From positions 12,708,501 through 12,772,500 of the forward strand of contig NC_069367.1 in NCBI RefSeq assembly GCF_021730395.1: a DNA stretch of 64,000 nt. The letters are read 5' to 3'. Positions 35,911 to 48,165 of the stretch are shown here, one piece after another. The DNA is from Mercenaria mercenaria. Its lineage: Eukaryota; Mollusca; Bivalvia; Venerida; Veneridae. Position 1 is the stretch's first letter. Each line of letters starts with the position of its first letter. The notes under the pieces were generated by a model that did no database searches, was not told the origin of the DNA, and saw only the letters and a program-made list of their open reading frames with translations. Position numbers and translations under genes: made by a program.

Positions 35911-38520
35911 CATTTATATTCAATTGGTAATTCATTACATTAATTGAAATTAGGATTTCCACTAATGAGATATAATTATTATGTTAAATAAATGTATGCT
36001 TGAATCGAGTCTTCCCCGAGGTCCTTAAAGGCGGACGAGTCTAAAATAGTACCTGAGATTTCGAAACGACCAAGCGGTCATCCTTCGGACTTTAGAATTA
36101 AGTAGCAAAAAAGCCAGTAAATGGATCAGAGATATTTTTCTTTGCACAATTGTTTATCTAAACGTTTCATACTATCAAATTATACATACATACGTTATAG
36201 GTCAATCATTTGCTGATAATACGGGACAGGTCTCACTATGTGTGCAATTTTTGCCGTCCTGAAATCAATATTTCATTTTACCTGTTTATGCCGCAGAAGA
36301 CCCTAAACATGGCATAGGATGAAGATCTATCGGATATATAATAAAAGGTCATTGCTCGAGATCTCCTCTGACATTTTTCAAAATTGATTTCATTTTATGA
36401 TTTTACCCGTAATGGCGTCACTGCATTTTAGTGGAATTTTCAATTTTCATTAACAACCTCACGGCCCCATAATATTCCATATTAAATTTTCTACATGTTT
36501 TAATAATACTGTCCTCCTTACAATCTAACATTCTGTTAATAGTTTTGGTCTGTCTGTGGCCTGTTTGTGGCCTGTCTGTGTGTATTAGGCGTTTTAAAGC
36601 GTGTTTTCTGTAAGGCCGAGTTATATCATTTACAAGACGATGACAATAATCAGTTATCTGTTCATGATTATGAGCAGGATATGCTCATAAGGCTGTCCTG
36701 GGAGTTTCCATTCGCGTTGGTCCAAATTAAAGGGATCCTTGTCTAGCTTATTCTACGCTCATTCCAACGACACCTTACACATGCAAAATGCAAATTTGCA
36801 CCATTGAGCAGCATCACGTTAATCTATCATCTAAAACGACCATTTTTAATACAGAGTTCGACGTAACATAGTAACTATATTGCCAGAAAAGTACGGCCTT
36901 CAATTTTCACTTTAGAAACGGTGTCACCTGTGTGTCCTTACATTCTATTTATAGTTTTTGTTGGTCTGTGTGAGTCTGTCTTGGCTAAAATTTGTTTTTA
37001 CGGAAGGTCAATTTCTATTATTTTATGGACGTTACAATCAACAATTCAAGGCGCATGTTAATAAGATTGTTACTCTTATCAGACTGTCAGGCAAGTTTCC
37101 ATTTACTTGTCTCCAATGATATGATGTCGTCGTCTACCTTATGCTACTGTCTATCCAATGACACATCTAACAGTAAAATGCACATTTGCACCGATGAGAA
37201 AAATAACGTTATATATTAGCATATAATATGGCCCGTGGACTATTTTTTAATGAATAGATATCTGTTTATCATAGGAATTTATATTCAATTGGTAATTCAT
37301 TATATTAACTGAAATTAGAAATTCCACTGATGAGACCTAATCATTTTGTTAAATAAATGTATGCTTGAATCGACTCTTAAGGCGGACGAGCCTAAAATAG
37401 TACCCGAGATACTGGAAGCCAGTCTAAACGGAAACGACCATGCAGCCATCCTTCGGACTTTAGAATTATGTATTGGATCAGAGACCTTATTCTTCGCACA
37501 ACTGTTTACATAAACGTTTCATACTATCAAATTATACATACATACGTTATAAGTCAATTATTTGCTGATAATACGGGAATGGTCTCACTATGTGAGCAAT
37601 TTTTTGCCTCAAAATCTAGCTTCCTGAAATCAGTATTTTTACTGTATTTGTTTATATCACAGAACACCCTAAACATGGCATACGATGCAGGTCTATATGA
37701 TATATAATACAAGGTCATTGCTCTCCTATGACATTTTTCAAAATTGATTTCATTTTATGATTTTACCCGTAACGGTGTCACTGCATTTTAGTTGAATTTT
37801 AAGTTAACAACCTCATGCCCCCATAATATTAAATATTAAATTTTCGACATTAATAATACCGTCCTCCTTACATTCTAACATTCTGTTAAAACTTTTGGCC
37901 TGTCTGTGGTATGTATGTGTGAAATTAAGCCTTTGGATCGAGTTATATCATTTGCAAGGCGATTATAATAATCAGTTATCGGTTCATGATTATGAGCAAG
38001 ATATACTCATAAGGCTGTCCTGGGAATTTCCATTCGTCCAAATCAAATGTATCCTTGCCTAGCTTATTCTACGCTCATTTCAACGACACCTTACACATTG
38101 AAATGCACGTTTGAATTTATGAGAAAAATCACATTAATCTAGCATTTAGAACGACCATCTTTCGTACATAGTAACTATATTGTTTGCCAGAAAAGTACGG
38201 CCTTTAAGTTTCACTTTAGAAAAGGTGTCGCTTGTGTGTTCTTACATTCTGTTTATAGTTTCTGTGTCTCTGTGTAGTGTGTCTTTGTTGAAATTTGTTT
38301 TTCGGAAGGCCAATTTCCATTATTTCATGGACATTACAATCAACAATTTAAGGCGCAAGATAATTAGAATGTTACATTTATCAGACATTTATCAGACTGT
38401 CCAGCAAGTTTCCATTTGCTTATCTCAAAAGGTAAGATGTCGTCGTCTAGCTTTTCCTCGTTCTTACCAACGACAACATTGGCGTGGATATCAAGGATGG
38501 TCCTTTCCGCGAGATTGATT
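35911..38520 (+). repeat. 1.3-kb tandem duplication, each half with an internal 430-bp doubling
   Basis: Copy A (about 35911-37216) and copy B (about 37276-38520) align throughout. Examples: ttatattcaattggtaattc at 35914 and 37279; taaacatggcata at about 36304 and 37670; cggaaggtcaatttc at 37001 and cggaaggccaatttc at 38303. The offset falls from 1365 to 1302 through small gaps. Inside each copy, a segment with TGTCCTGGGAGTTTCCATT, cttattctacgctc and ttccaacgacacctta recurs about 400-430 bp later in diverged form (37085 onward; 38400 onward). No open frame is conserved between copies. Confidence 0.85.
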
Positions 38521-38762
38521 TATCTTTGTGTTAGAAAAATTTGCAATGGAAAACACTTCAACATGATAATTCTGAACTAATCCAGATACTCTGAAAATTT
38601 TAAAAAGTCCCCTCTTTCTACCCTCGAAGTTCGTTAGAAGGATGTGTAATAGCAATGGAAAAAATTATATTAAAAAAGAAATATGGAAAAACCCTTTTCA
38701 ACTGAAAGTTTGATCAAGTAGTTAGTTAGTTTATACTAATATGTTTTAGCTAGATTGTGATG

Positions 38763-38921
38763 AAAGCTTCAAGCTTATTGGAACCGTTCTTGAGTCCGCT
38801 TCCTGGAAAAACCAGTACTGGTGTCATATGAGAAGTCATGGTCGTTACCCCAGTGGGGCTCGAACCCACGACCCCTGGATTGAGCGGCCGACACCTTATC
38901 CACCAGACCGCCGCTCCCCTT
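38763..38921 (-). mobile_element. tRNA-derived SINE, family B
   Basis: The minus strand reads GGGGAGCGGCGGTCTGGTGG then ATAAGGTGTCGGCCGCTC, with box B GTGGGTTCGAGCCCC. The body contains accagtactggtttttcc and gaagcggactcaag. A plus-strand copy lies at 54928-55087. The acceptor stem is not closed, so it is not a tRNA gene. Confidence 0.8.
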
Positions 38922-39127
38922 GAGTAGTAAGTTAGAAGTGAATGTTGAAACAAATATCAAAATTCTCTCACAAAACACAGAAAACATCGATAAATTTCAC
39001 TAAACATGCCGAATCCCGGGTATCATAACTAATGCTTCAACATTTCATATTCGTGAATAGATTATTGAAATGGCAATAAAAAGGTATAATCTGAATCGTG
39101 AAATATCGCCTAATTTTGCATAATATT

Positions 39128-39189
39128 TAGGCCTAAAAAATTCTTTGTTTCCGGTAACATGCTAAAAAAAATAGAGTAGGTAGGTCGGA

Positions 39190-39224
<35 letters not shown>

Positions 39225-39467
39225 GGGAGACTTTTCGGAAATTATTTTTGTGTCAAAAATAATTCAAATAAGGGGGTTATGCCTTTAGAGCATCAGGAAG
39301 TTGATTTCTAACATCACTGATCATGTTTAAAGCATAAAAAGTGCAGTTTTGCAACTTTTTGTTAAAAAGTTGAAAAAATTATTCTCCAAGGCCATAAAAC
39401 ATTTAGGGTCGGGCCCAAAATTTAGGGTAGGTCGGGATACCGGAAACAAACATTTTTTTACGCCTTA
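39128..39467. mobile_element. Inverted-repeat MITE with ATT microsatellite
   Basis: Left taggcctaaaaaattctttg then tttccggtaa; right taccggaaac then aaacatttttttacgcctta. These are inverted repeats of about 30 bp. An (ATT)n run lies inside at about 39195-39222. The interior carries atttagggtcgggcccaaaa then tttagggtaggtcgg. No coding capacity. Confidence 0.65.
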
Positions 39468-39738
39468 TATTATCCCGACTTCCGTGACCTTCCGTGACCT
39501 CGCCTATTTCAAGTCATTTCCTGAAACACTGTTGCCGTTACTCATTTCTACCAGTTGATTTTTATTATTTGATAAGAAATATAAGACATTTAGAATGGGC
39601 CTAAAGTGTGCTGCAGTCATTGGAATGATTCAGTTTTATTAGAATAAAGAAGAACAGCTATTTAGTGTGTTGTAACCTAGAGTGACCAGGGTTTTAGATT
39701 GAGTATACTATATATACACGTTACACGTTCAAAAATGC

Positions 39739-39744
39739 TTTATT
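39739..39744 (-). terminator. Candidate polyadenylation signal of copy 5
   Basis: Minus-strand AATAAA (plus TTTATT) about 710 bp after the copy 5 stop. No other support; nearer candidates cannot be excluded. Confidence 0.3.
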
Positions 39745-40453
39745 AAAAGCAACTACTTTGAGATTTACCAAACACGAATATCTGAATACTGATATTTATT
39801 CAAACAGGACAAACATCTATAGATATGAAAACATTGAAAACATTCATAAAACCTGTTTTGTAAAGCTTACATTTTAAATTCTCTTATCTTTAGTTCATTG
39901 TTCTTGTAATTTCCGAAACAATTTACAATTTATTTAAGATTTAAACAATATTTTTGTCCATACATGTAAATATCAAAACACTAGGTCAAAGTCATATTTC
40001 AGTTGAAAAACTATGCATCAAGCAAGCAAATTCTCACGTATTATAAAAACACAATGCTCAAATTCAGACAAATGACAAATTTAGACAGATTTCATAACAA
40101 AAGTTCATTACGAGGGTTCAACAATACAATAAGTTTCATCATATTTGGTCTTACAATATGATATATACCTTTTCCTTAAAGTTTTATATTAAGCAAAAGT
40201 CACTACAAAATGAAACTCGTCTTCATTTTCACTATTTTCACAAAAGGAAACATATACAATAGAGCAAATTTATCGCAAGGTCACATGCTCTCTTTTTGAA
40301 CTCAATAAATTGGTGTTAGTGCTTACTTCAACTTTTATATCAAGTTTTTGCTTTAACTTCAAGAAAACATAGATCAATCATCACATTGATACTTTTTCAC
40401 TGTTTTGGATGTATTACAGTGTTCTTTCTAACAGTGTGGATATGGCACAAGGT

Positions 40454-41643
40454 TTAACAAGCAACAACTTCACATCCCTCTATACGTCTGAAGTACAGGT
40501 GGCGCTTTGCTTTCTGTAAACAAGAAGAATTAACATAAAATTAGTTATATTGATATTGAACTCAAGCAATCAATGATTTAGTCAAAAACCGTGACCCTAG
40601 TAATGCTGTACCCCACCCACTACTAACGATGCTGGCATATGCTAGGAATACGAGGATCCTCGTATATAAAAATGTTTGACTGCGCATGCTTGCTTACATA
40701 CGTTACCCGAGTGTGCGTTGTGACGCGGCGTCAGGCAACCATCCTGAACGGACGACATTGTTGATTTCAATAATTTATTATTTCTTCCGGTATCTAAACA
40801 GTGTGTTAAAAATCGAAACGATAAATATAGTACAAATGAATTACGGTTCGAGTTATTTTCATTTGTGTAATTTGGTGAATGTCTCCACACCATTAAGCAC
40901 ACCCATTTATTCTATAGATAAATGAAAAATACTTAATCGCTAAAAGATTCATGTAATTACATGAAAGTTGATAAGGTAAGACATAGTTTGTTTACTTCCG
41001 TTTATATCACAAAATGTGTGATATTTTCATATATTTCAGCTGACAAGACCAATATGAGCCGTGCCATGGGAAAACCAACATAGTGGGTGTGCGACCAGCA
41101 TGGATCCAGACCAGCCTGCGCATCCGCGCAGTCTGGTCAGGCTCCATGCTGTTCGCTTTTAAAGCCTATTGGAATTGGGGAAACTGTTAGCGAACAGCAT
41201 GGATCCTGACCAGACTGCGCGGATGCGCAGGCTGGTCTGGATCCATGCTGGTCGCACACCCACTATGTTGGTTTTCCCATGGCACGGCTCATATATTTTC
41301 TTAAAGTATAAAGTTTAGCAACGTCAGACTTATCACCTACTAGCTTCATGAATAAAAATATGTATGCAATAATCTATGAGATCCTCACCTCTACATCAAA
41401 AGTTGCCTTACAACAACAGTATGATGCCTTCTCTAACGAGTCCTCATATTTGTTGGAATCATCTATTTTTAGCTCACAATGATGTTGAGTGACAGTAATA
41501 TTTGTACCGTCATGACGTATATGTTCAACTTGCTCAGCAGACAATCTACAGAAACAGCCGCCGGAGACAGGATGGCAGCTGATCAATACAAATAAGGAAA
41601 CACATACGGCAGCGAACAATATTATTGATGGCATGTACTTCAT
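40454..41643 (-). CDS. Secreted 8-cysteine peptide, family copy 5 (intact, 104 aa, long subtype)
   Basis: The function is unknown; the product is predicted to be secreted. Minus-strand coding exons are 41389-41643 (85 codons) and 40454-40513 (19 codons plus TAA), phase 0, with donor gtagag|GTGAGG and acceptor tgtttacag|AAA. The start is the ATG after ttctttgcag. Residues 1 to about 23 form the signal peptide (PSIILFAAVCVSLFVLISC). Mature landmarks are C30-F-C32 with RLSAEQVEHIRHDG, the sequon N48-I-T, HHC56, C76-C77-C78 with KATFDVE, and KAKRHLYFRRIEGCEVVAC with Cys last. Conservation with copy 4 is highest around DGTNITVTQHHC, the CCC block and the C-terminus, and low between. Intron 2 holds a complete P1 element. 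Intron 1 (41644-48103) is about 6.4 kb and holds two satellite-bearing elements and a dead LINE. Confidence 0.84.
41056..41290. mobile_element. P1 palindromic element, complete (235 bp), intron 2 of copy 5
   Basis: GAGCCGTGCCATGGG to CCCATGGCACGGCTC, with the standard loop aagcctattggaattgggg and flanks aatat / atat. The two arms match so closely (tgggtgtgcgacc / ggtcgcacaccca share the same variant) that they look gene-converted or copied together. Confidence 0.9.
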
Positions 41644-42559
41644 CTGCAAAGAAAATCAAGACGTAAGGACTTAACGGCCATTCAAGGTTTGGAAACAATG
41701 CAATGGCATTTCTATTTTAGATTTTCGCTAAAGATTGTGAGTGTTGTTATGATGTCTAATGCTTCCAAAGGAATCTCTTATAATGGTGTTCACTGTTTAA
41801 AGAAATATATTATAGGCCATTTATTTCGTAATACCAAACGCCGTTTTAATAAAATTCATAATATATCATTTAATCTTTATAGTTTATCATAATTTTCCAT
41901 GTCTTTCAAAACAAAATGTTAGTCATGTTTTAAATTGGACCTATATTGCACTGATATTTTCAGTACAAAAGAAGTCCATCAGGAGATGGAACGACATTAC
42001 ACTATACTTTTTCTATAGCAGATATACTTATCTTTCACACGATAAAGCATGATATGCAACATACTTAGGTGTAAACCTATTTTTTTCTGCAAAAAAACCC
42101 CAAAAAAACAACAACAACACACACACAAAAAACAATAACATACGAACAGAAGTCGGATTTCACATAAGTACTGTTCTAAACAAAGTATGCTAATAATGAA
42201 TTAAGAATACTCTTCAAATGATAGTTTAAATAATATACATTTACATCAATATCATTCCAGTGAGTAAGGACAAAAGTAATAGAAATTATTTATAAGTGTA
42301 TACCATTTAAAATATTGCGTACATGTTGGGCTTTACTTTTGAAGTCAATTATATAAGTAAAATTACAACAGCCTATATTGCCATTTATGTTAAATAAGGT
42401 ATTATTATATACATATATATTACCAAGTTCTAAGAATAATTTCGACTTTCTTAATACAAAATTTTTATCCTGCCTTTCTCTTTAAGCAGTAAATAGTGTT
42501 GAAGCTGTATGTCTGTTCTTATACTTTTTATGGCAATTAAGTTTTCATTTTCACGTCTA

Positions 42560-43806
42560 TTTTTAGCTCACCTGAGCACAAAGTGCTCAGGGTGAGGTAT
42601 TGTGATCGCTCACCGTCCGGCGTCCGTCCGTCCGTCCGTCGTCCGTCCGTCCGTCCGTCCACACTTTCCTTTAAACAACATCTCCTCCTAAACCAACAGG
42701 CCAATTTTGATGAAACTTCACAGGGTTGTTCCTTGGATGGTCTTCTTTAAAAGTTGTTCAAAGAATTGAATTCCATACAGAATTCTGGTTGCCATGGCAA
42801 CCAAAAGGAAAAACTTTAAAAATCTTCTTCTCAAAAACCAGAAGCCCTAGAGCTTGGATATTTGGTGTGAAGCATTGCCTAGTGGACCTCTACCAAGTTT
42901 GTTCAAATCATGACCCCAGAGTCAAAATTGACCCCGCCCCGGGGGTCACTTGATTTTACATAGGAAAATCTTAAAAAATCTTCTTCTCAAAAACCAGAAG
43001 CCCTAGAGCTTAGATATTTGACATGTAGCATTGCCTAGTGGACCTCTACTAAAATTGTTCAAATCATGACCCCGGGGTCAAAATTGACCTTGCCCCAGGG
43101 GTCACTTGATTTTACATAGGAAAATCTTCAAAAAATTTCTAAAAATAAACCAGAAGGCTTAGAGCTTAGATATTTGACATGTAGCATTGCCTAGTGGACC
43201 TCTACAAAATTTGTTCAAATTATGACCCCCGGGGTCAAAATTGACCCCACCCCAGGGGTCACTTGATTTTACAGAGGAAAATCTTCAAAAATTTTCTAAA
43301 AATAAACCAGAAGGCCTAGATCTTAGACATTTGACGTGTAGCATTGCCTAGAAGACTTCTATAAAATTTGTTCAAATCATGACCCCCGGGGTCAAATTGA
43401 CCCCGCCCCATGGGATTACTTGATTGTACATAGAAAAATCTTCAAAATAAACCAGAAGGCCTAGAGCTTAGATATTTCATATGTAGCATTGCCTAGAGGA
43501 CCTCTACAAAATTGGTTCAAATCATGACCCCCGGGTTTAAAATTGATCCCACCCCAGGGGTCACTTGATTTTACATAGGAAAATCTTCAAAAATTTTCTA
43601 AAAATAAACCAGAAGGCTTAGATCTTAGATATTTGACATGTAGCATTGCCTAGTAGACTCCTACAAAATTTGTTCAAATCATGACCTCCGGGGTCAAATT
43701 GACCCCACCCCACAGTGTTATTTGTTTAGCTTTAGCAAAGAATTTTTTTTCAAGAAAGCAATTAAACTCAGGTGAGCGATATAGGGCCATCATGGTCCTC
43801 TTGTTT
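42560..43806 (+). mobile_element. Satellite-bearing Helentron/pearl-like element in intron 1 of copy 5
   Basis: Begins TTTTTAGCTCACC with the 5' hairpin CTGAGCACaaaGTGCTCAG, then a CCGTCCGTCC tract. About six units of about 150 bp follow, each with CCAGAAGGCCTAGAGCTTAG, ATATTTGACATGTAGCATTG and GGGGTCACTTGATTTTACA. Ends ggtgagcgatatagggccatc then ATGGTCCTCTTGTTT. Frames inside are not proteins. Confidence 0.82.
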
Positions 43807-44339
43807 GTTATTTCACTGTATTATCTTTCCTGTAGGGTGTTTTATCAATTTATTGATACTTGTGGTTAGATAAAGCAATTTCGGTTTCCAGTTCCCATAC
43901 ACATGGTACAGGTGGTCATTGAAAAGTTGTTTTCTCAAGATTGTGAGGGTTTAGGAAATGTTCAAAAGGGAGAGATTATTTCCATTTCGTTTAGGAAAAG
44001 AATGTAATATTAATTGTTTGCAAGGTGTGCATATAACTAAACAAATGTGTTCATTTATAAAAGCCGAATAGTGTAACGATTTGTTTATTTGTCCACATAC
44101 TAGTAATAGACGGCGAATAATGACTCATTTACAGAATACTCTTGAACAAAAAGTAGGAAATGTTTTAAGGATAAATATGGAAACTATGTAATTTTAGATA
44201 TTCATATCGATAATCATAGAATGTCTTTAAATGAAGACAAACCCCTGATTTATGAAAATATAAAAGAAAAAAAATGGAGATTGGAAATGATCATTTATAA
44301 CGTAATTTGCAGAGTCTGGAACCTAGTAACAAATACTAC

Positions 44340-45735
44340 GTAAGAATACGAAAATTATTATACAGTTAACAACAAAAGATCCAGAAAAAAATAGGATATT
44401 TTTAGAAAACGATGGTTTCATTGAATTTTAACGAGTACAAAACGAAAACAGAAATAATTTACATGGAGTAGAAAACACCCAGTAATGAAACAATTCAGAG
44501 TATACTGTTTTTAATTATTGAAAGTGTAATGAATTTCGTGGTAGATTCAAATATTGCTATAAACGATATTGATATTAAACAAATCGAAAGTATCGCTTAA
44601 GCTCTTTTATGGAATAACGGATGAGACATATTAAAGAGGAAAACTGTTATCAAAAGGATAGAATTTGAAGAACTAAAATGATTGACATTGTTTGAAAACA
44701 TGTTGGTTACGAAGGCTAGCTTTATTAAAAAGTGAAACATCGAACTTGTTGCTTCCTTTTCCATCAAAAGACGTTGCTGCCTTAGGTTCACATTACTCTA
44801 AGATTTTATCTAGGGATACTAGTATACAAAACCAATGCTGGAAAGACGTACGTGGCAGCTGGGCCAAATTTGAAAAATGCTGTGAATTTAAGAATTTAGA
44901 AGAAATATTTTATATCCTCCATTATGGTATAATCACGATTTTAAATTGAAGACACAGTACTTTAATAACTGGTAGTGCAATAACATTATTCATGTCATTG
45001 ATTACTTGATTATTATGGAAATCGTCTAAATATAGAAATTATTAAAAGCAAATATCGAGTAAGAGATTCCTTTTTAGATCTCAAACACACCAGATGAGTG
45101 GAAAAATGAAATAAGACAAAACGCCAACGTTATCATTTAATGAAAAACAATTTGTTTATATCATAAAAAGTTTAATTGTTTTAAATGTAGATACCACCTC
45201 TGTTACGGTACCAAGCACATGGTATCAGGTAATGGGAATTTCAGAAATAGGAATTAAAAGAATACTGTGAAATCCTAAAATCAATTTATGAAATTAAATT
45301 AAAAGATTTTCTATATAAAATAAACCCGAACATTTTGGTTACGAACTCATTGTTTGCACATAAAAAATAATGTATGCTCTTATTGTAAAATTGAGAGAGA
45401 AAATATAGAAAATCTTTTTGACCAGTTATTTAAAAGTTTTTGTCAAATAAAATAGAATGGATGTGTAGCGAGAATAATATCAACATAAATGTGCCGAAAA
45501 ATCCTGTTTTCACCCGATAAGGATAATCATACAGGAAGTTTCATATCTTTGCTAGTGAAAAACTACATTTATAAATCAAAATTTAGGGAACATTGCAGGC
45601 ATTGCTGTCCCATCTTTTATTATGCATTTAAAGCTGAAATGTAAGAACAAAAAGTACATATCCAAACTTAACGATAATTACATGAATTTCAATGAAAAGT
45701 TGTCCAGGTTATGTAATAAACTTAATATTTAGTTA
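44340..45735 (+). mobile_element. Dead LINE fragment, 3' part of ORF2 (L1/Tx1-like)
   Basis: Shifted frames read in order like the C-terminal third of a non-LTR retrotransposon ORF2. They show a LLWNN...KRKTVIKRIEFEELK block near 44600-44690; NQCWKDVRGSWAKFEK near 44835; PLWYNHDFKLKTQYFNNW near 44920; and HVIDYL shortly after. Then come YEIKLKDFLYKINPNIL near 45285, a CSYC...IENLF zinc-finger-like block near 45375, and LKLKCKNKKYISKLN near 45630. Many stops and frame changes separate these. The order and wording match L1/Tx1-type elements. It sits in intron 1 of copy 5, sense to the plus strand and so antisense to the gene. The catalytic RT region upstream is not recognisable. Confidence 0.72.
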
Positions 45736-46296
45736 CACTTCCCTTACAATAAATTATAATTTTATTTATTTACTGCCAAAGCCCGTTTTTAAAAAGTCAC
45801 AAAAATACGCTCAAAGATGCGTTCTTTAGGAAATGAATCTATACAATTTATAGAAATATGGAAGTGTAGACTTTGATGTTTTACTAAGAAATGTTTAAAT
45901 TTCACACACATGTTAAATGCTCTTTTAATTATTTTTTTTTCCAGCAAAGCAAAGAACTAACTGAATTCGCCGTTTCTGAAAAAAAAAATCAAAATGCCGT
46001 AAAATTTAAGAATCTTTTTGGTCACAAATTGTAGAATGAAGTACAATATTAGGCTGGCTAACTTATGTTTTAAATAAAAATGTTTTTTTGTTGTTGTTTT
46101 TTGTTGTTGTTTTATTTTGTCAATTGTTAGAAATTATTTTAGTTTACTGGGTTCATTTAAGAATTTGCTTCACGACAAACATAATATTTATGAAATAAAA
46201 ATTAACTTTTTTGTCAATTGCTTAAACTTGTTACAGTTTACTTGGGCCATTATGAAAAAATAGGTACAGTTCATTCTTTTATCAGGAGCAGTGTAG

Positions 46297-47685
46297 TTTT
46301 TAGCTCACCTGAGCACGAAGTGCTCAAAGGTGAGCTTTAGTGATCACCCTGTGTCCGGCGTCCGTCGTCGTCCGTCGTCCGTCCGTCCGTCGTCAACAAT
46401 TTGACTGTTAACACTCTAGAGGTCACATTTTTGACCCAATTTTAATGAAACTTGGTCAGAGTGTTACCCTCAATAAAATCTTGGACGAGTTCGATATTGG
46501 GTCATCTGGGGTCAAAAACTAGGTCATCAGGTCAAATCAAAGGAAAAGCTTGTTAACACTCTAGAGGTCACAATTTTGGCCCAATCTTAATGAAACTTGG
46601 TCAGGATGTTACCCTCAGTAAAATCTTGGACGAGTTCGATATTGGGTCATCTGGGGTAAAAAACTAGGTCACCAGGTCAAATCAAAGAAAAAGCTTGTTA
46701 ACACTCTAGAGGTCACATTTTTGGCCCAATCTTAATGAAACTTGGTCAGAATGTTACCCTTAATAAAATCTTGGACGAGTTCGATATTTGGTTATCTGGG
46801 TTCATAAACTAGGTCACCAGGTCAAATCAAAGGAAAAGCTTGTTAACACTGTAGAAGCCGCATTTATGACTGTATCTTCATGAAACTTGGTCAGATTGTT
46901 AATATTGATGATCTTAAGGTCCAGTTTGAATGTAGGATAAAAAAAACTAGGTCACCAAGCCAAATCAAATGAAAAGCTAGTTTACACTGTAGAGGCCACA
47001 TTTATGACCATACCTTAATGAAACTTGGTCAAAATGTTAATCTTGATGATCGTTAGCTCAAGTTCAAATCTGGGTTAGGTGGGGTCAAAAACTAGGTCAC
47101 TAGGTCATATCAAAGGAAAAGCTTGTTAACACTCTAGAGGCCACATTTATGACTATATCTTCATGAAACTTAGTCAGAATGTTAAACTTGATGATCTTTA
47201 GGGCAATTTTGAATCTGGGTCATGTTGGGTCAAAAACTAGGTCACCAGGTCAAATCAAAGGAAAAGCTAATTAACACTGTAGAGGCCACATTTATGACCA
47301 TATCTTAATGAAACTTGGTCAGAATGTTTATCTTGATGATCTTTAGGTCAAGTTTAAATCTGGGTCAGATGGAGTCAAAAACTAGGTCACTAGGTCATAT
47401 CAAAGGAAAAGCTTGTTAACACTCTAGAGGCCACATTTATGACTATATCTTCATGAAACTTAGTCAGAATGTTAATCTTGATGATCTTTAGGTCAAGTTT
47501 AAATCTGGGTCATGTGGGGGCAAAAACTAGGTCACCAGGTCAAATCAAAGGAAAAGCTAGTTAACACTTTAGAGGCTACATTTATGACCATATCTTAATG
47601 AAACTTGGTCAGAATGTTGATCTTGATGATCTTTAGGTCAATAGGTCAGGTGAGCAATACAGGGCCTTCATGGCCCTCTTGTTGT
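46297..47685 (+). mobile_element. Satellite-bearing Helentron/pearl-like element, second in intron 1 of copy 5
   Basis: TTTTTAGCTCACCTGAGCACG with the hairpin GAGCACgaaGTGCTC, CCGTCGTCCGTC tract, then about nine units of about 145 bp with TTAACACTCTAGAGGTCAC, AATGAAACTTGGTCAGAATG and AACTAGGTCACCAGGTCAAA. Ends ggtgagcaatacAGGGCCttcATGGCCCT then CTTGTTG. The first three units differ from the rest (gttaccctcaataaaatc versus cttgatgatctttagg), which shows two homogenised sub-blocks. Confidence 0.85.
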
Positions 47686-48103
47686 TTATTTGACACACCT
47701 TTTGCTTCTTACCCTTACGGAAAAGAGGACTACTTTACAGTCAAACAATATAGGTATTTTCATTAAATTGCTTTAATCAAGTTAATATCTAAATATTGTC
47801 TAACCGGTAGACATTTTTCACGACTGAATATGATATCATTTGGGAGAAAGTATCGATAGGTATTACATGAAATGAAAGGCACAAGATAGCTAAAATGAAA
47901 CGATTCCCATATTTCATTCATATGAAATTTTAAAGAAAGTTTTAAACTGCAGAAAGCCGAGCCTATGCTAACACCATACGGCAACACAAAAGAGTAAATC
48001 AACATTTTTATGTAGTTCTGACAAAAAAACAGATGTAATGAAATATGTTTACGTTACAGGTGTATGGAGAACTAACCATACCTAACTATAAAATTTCACA
48101 TAC

Positions 48104-48165
48104 CTTTGTTATTTTCTTCAATATACTGTTAATGTTCTTCCGAAACTGTTTCGTACTTTAGTCTG
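48104..48165 (-). other. Non-coding exon 1 of copy 5 (approximate 5' end)
   Basis: The minus strand reads ...gaagaaaataacaaag|GTATGTG, with the intron from 48103 downward. The 5' end is set about 28 bp from the TATA box. This assignment extends copy 5 to about 7.7 kb. Confidence 0.55.

Noticed and set aside
9093-41643. Assigning the peptide family to defensins, mytilins, macins or big defensins
   Set aside because: Cysteine spacing (C-x-C, C, CCC, C-x4-C with Cys last) does not fit any of these as I know them; naming one would be unsupported.
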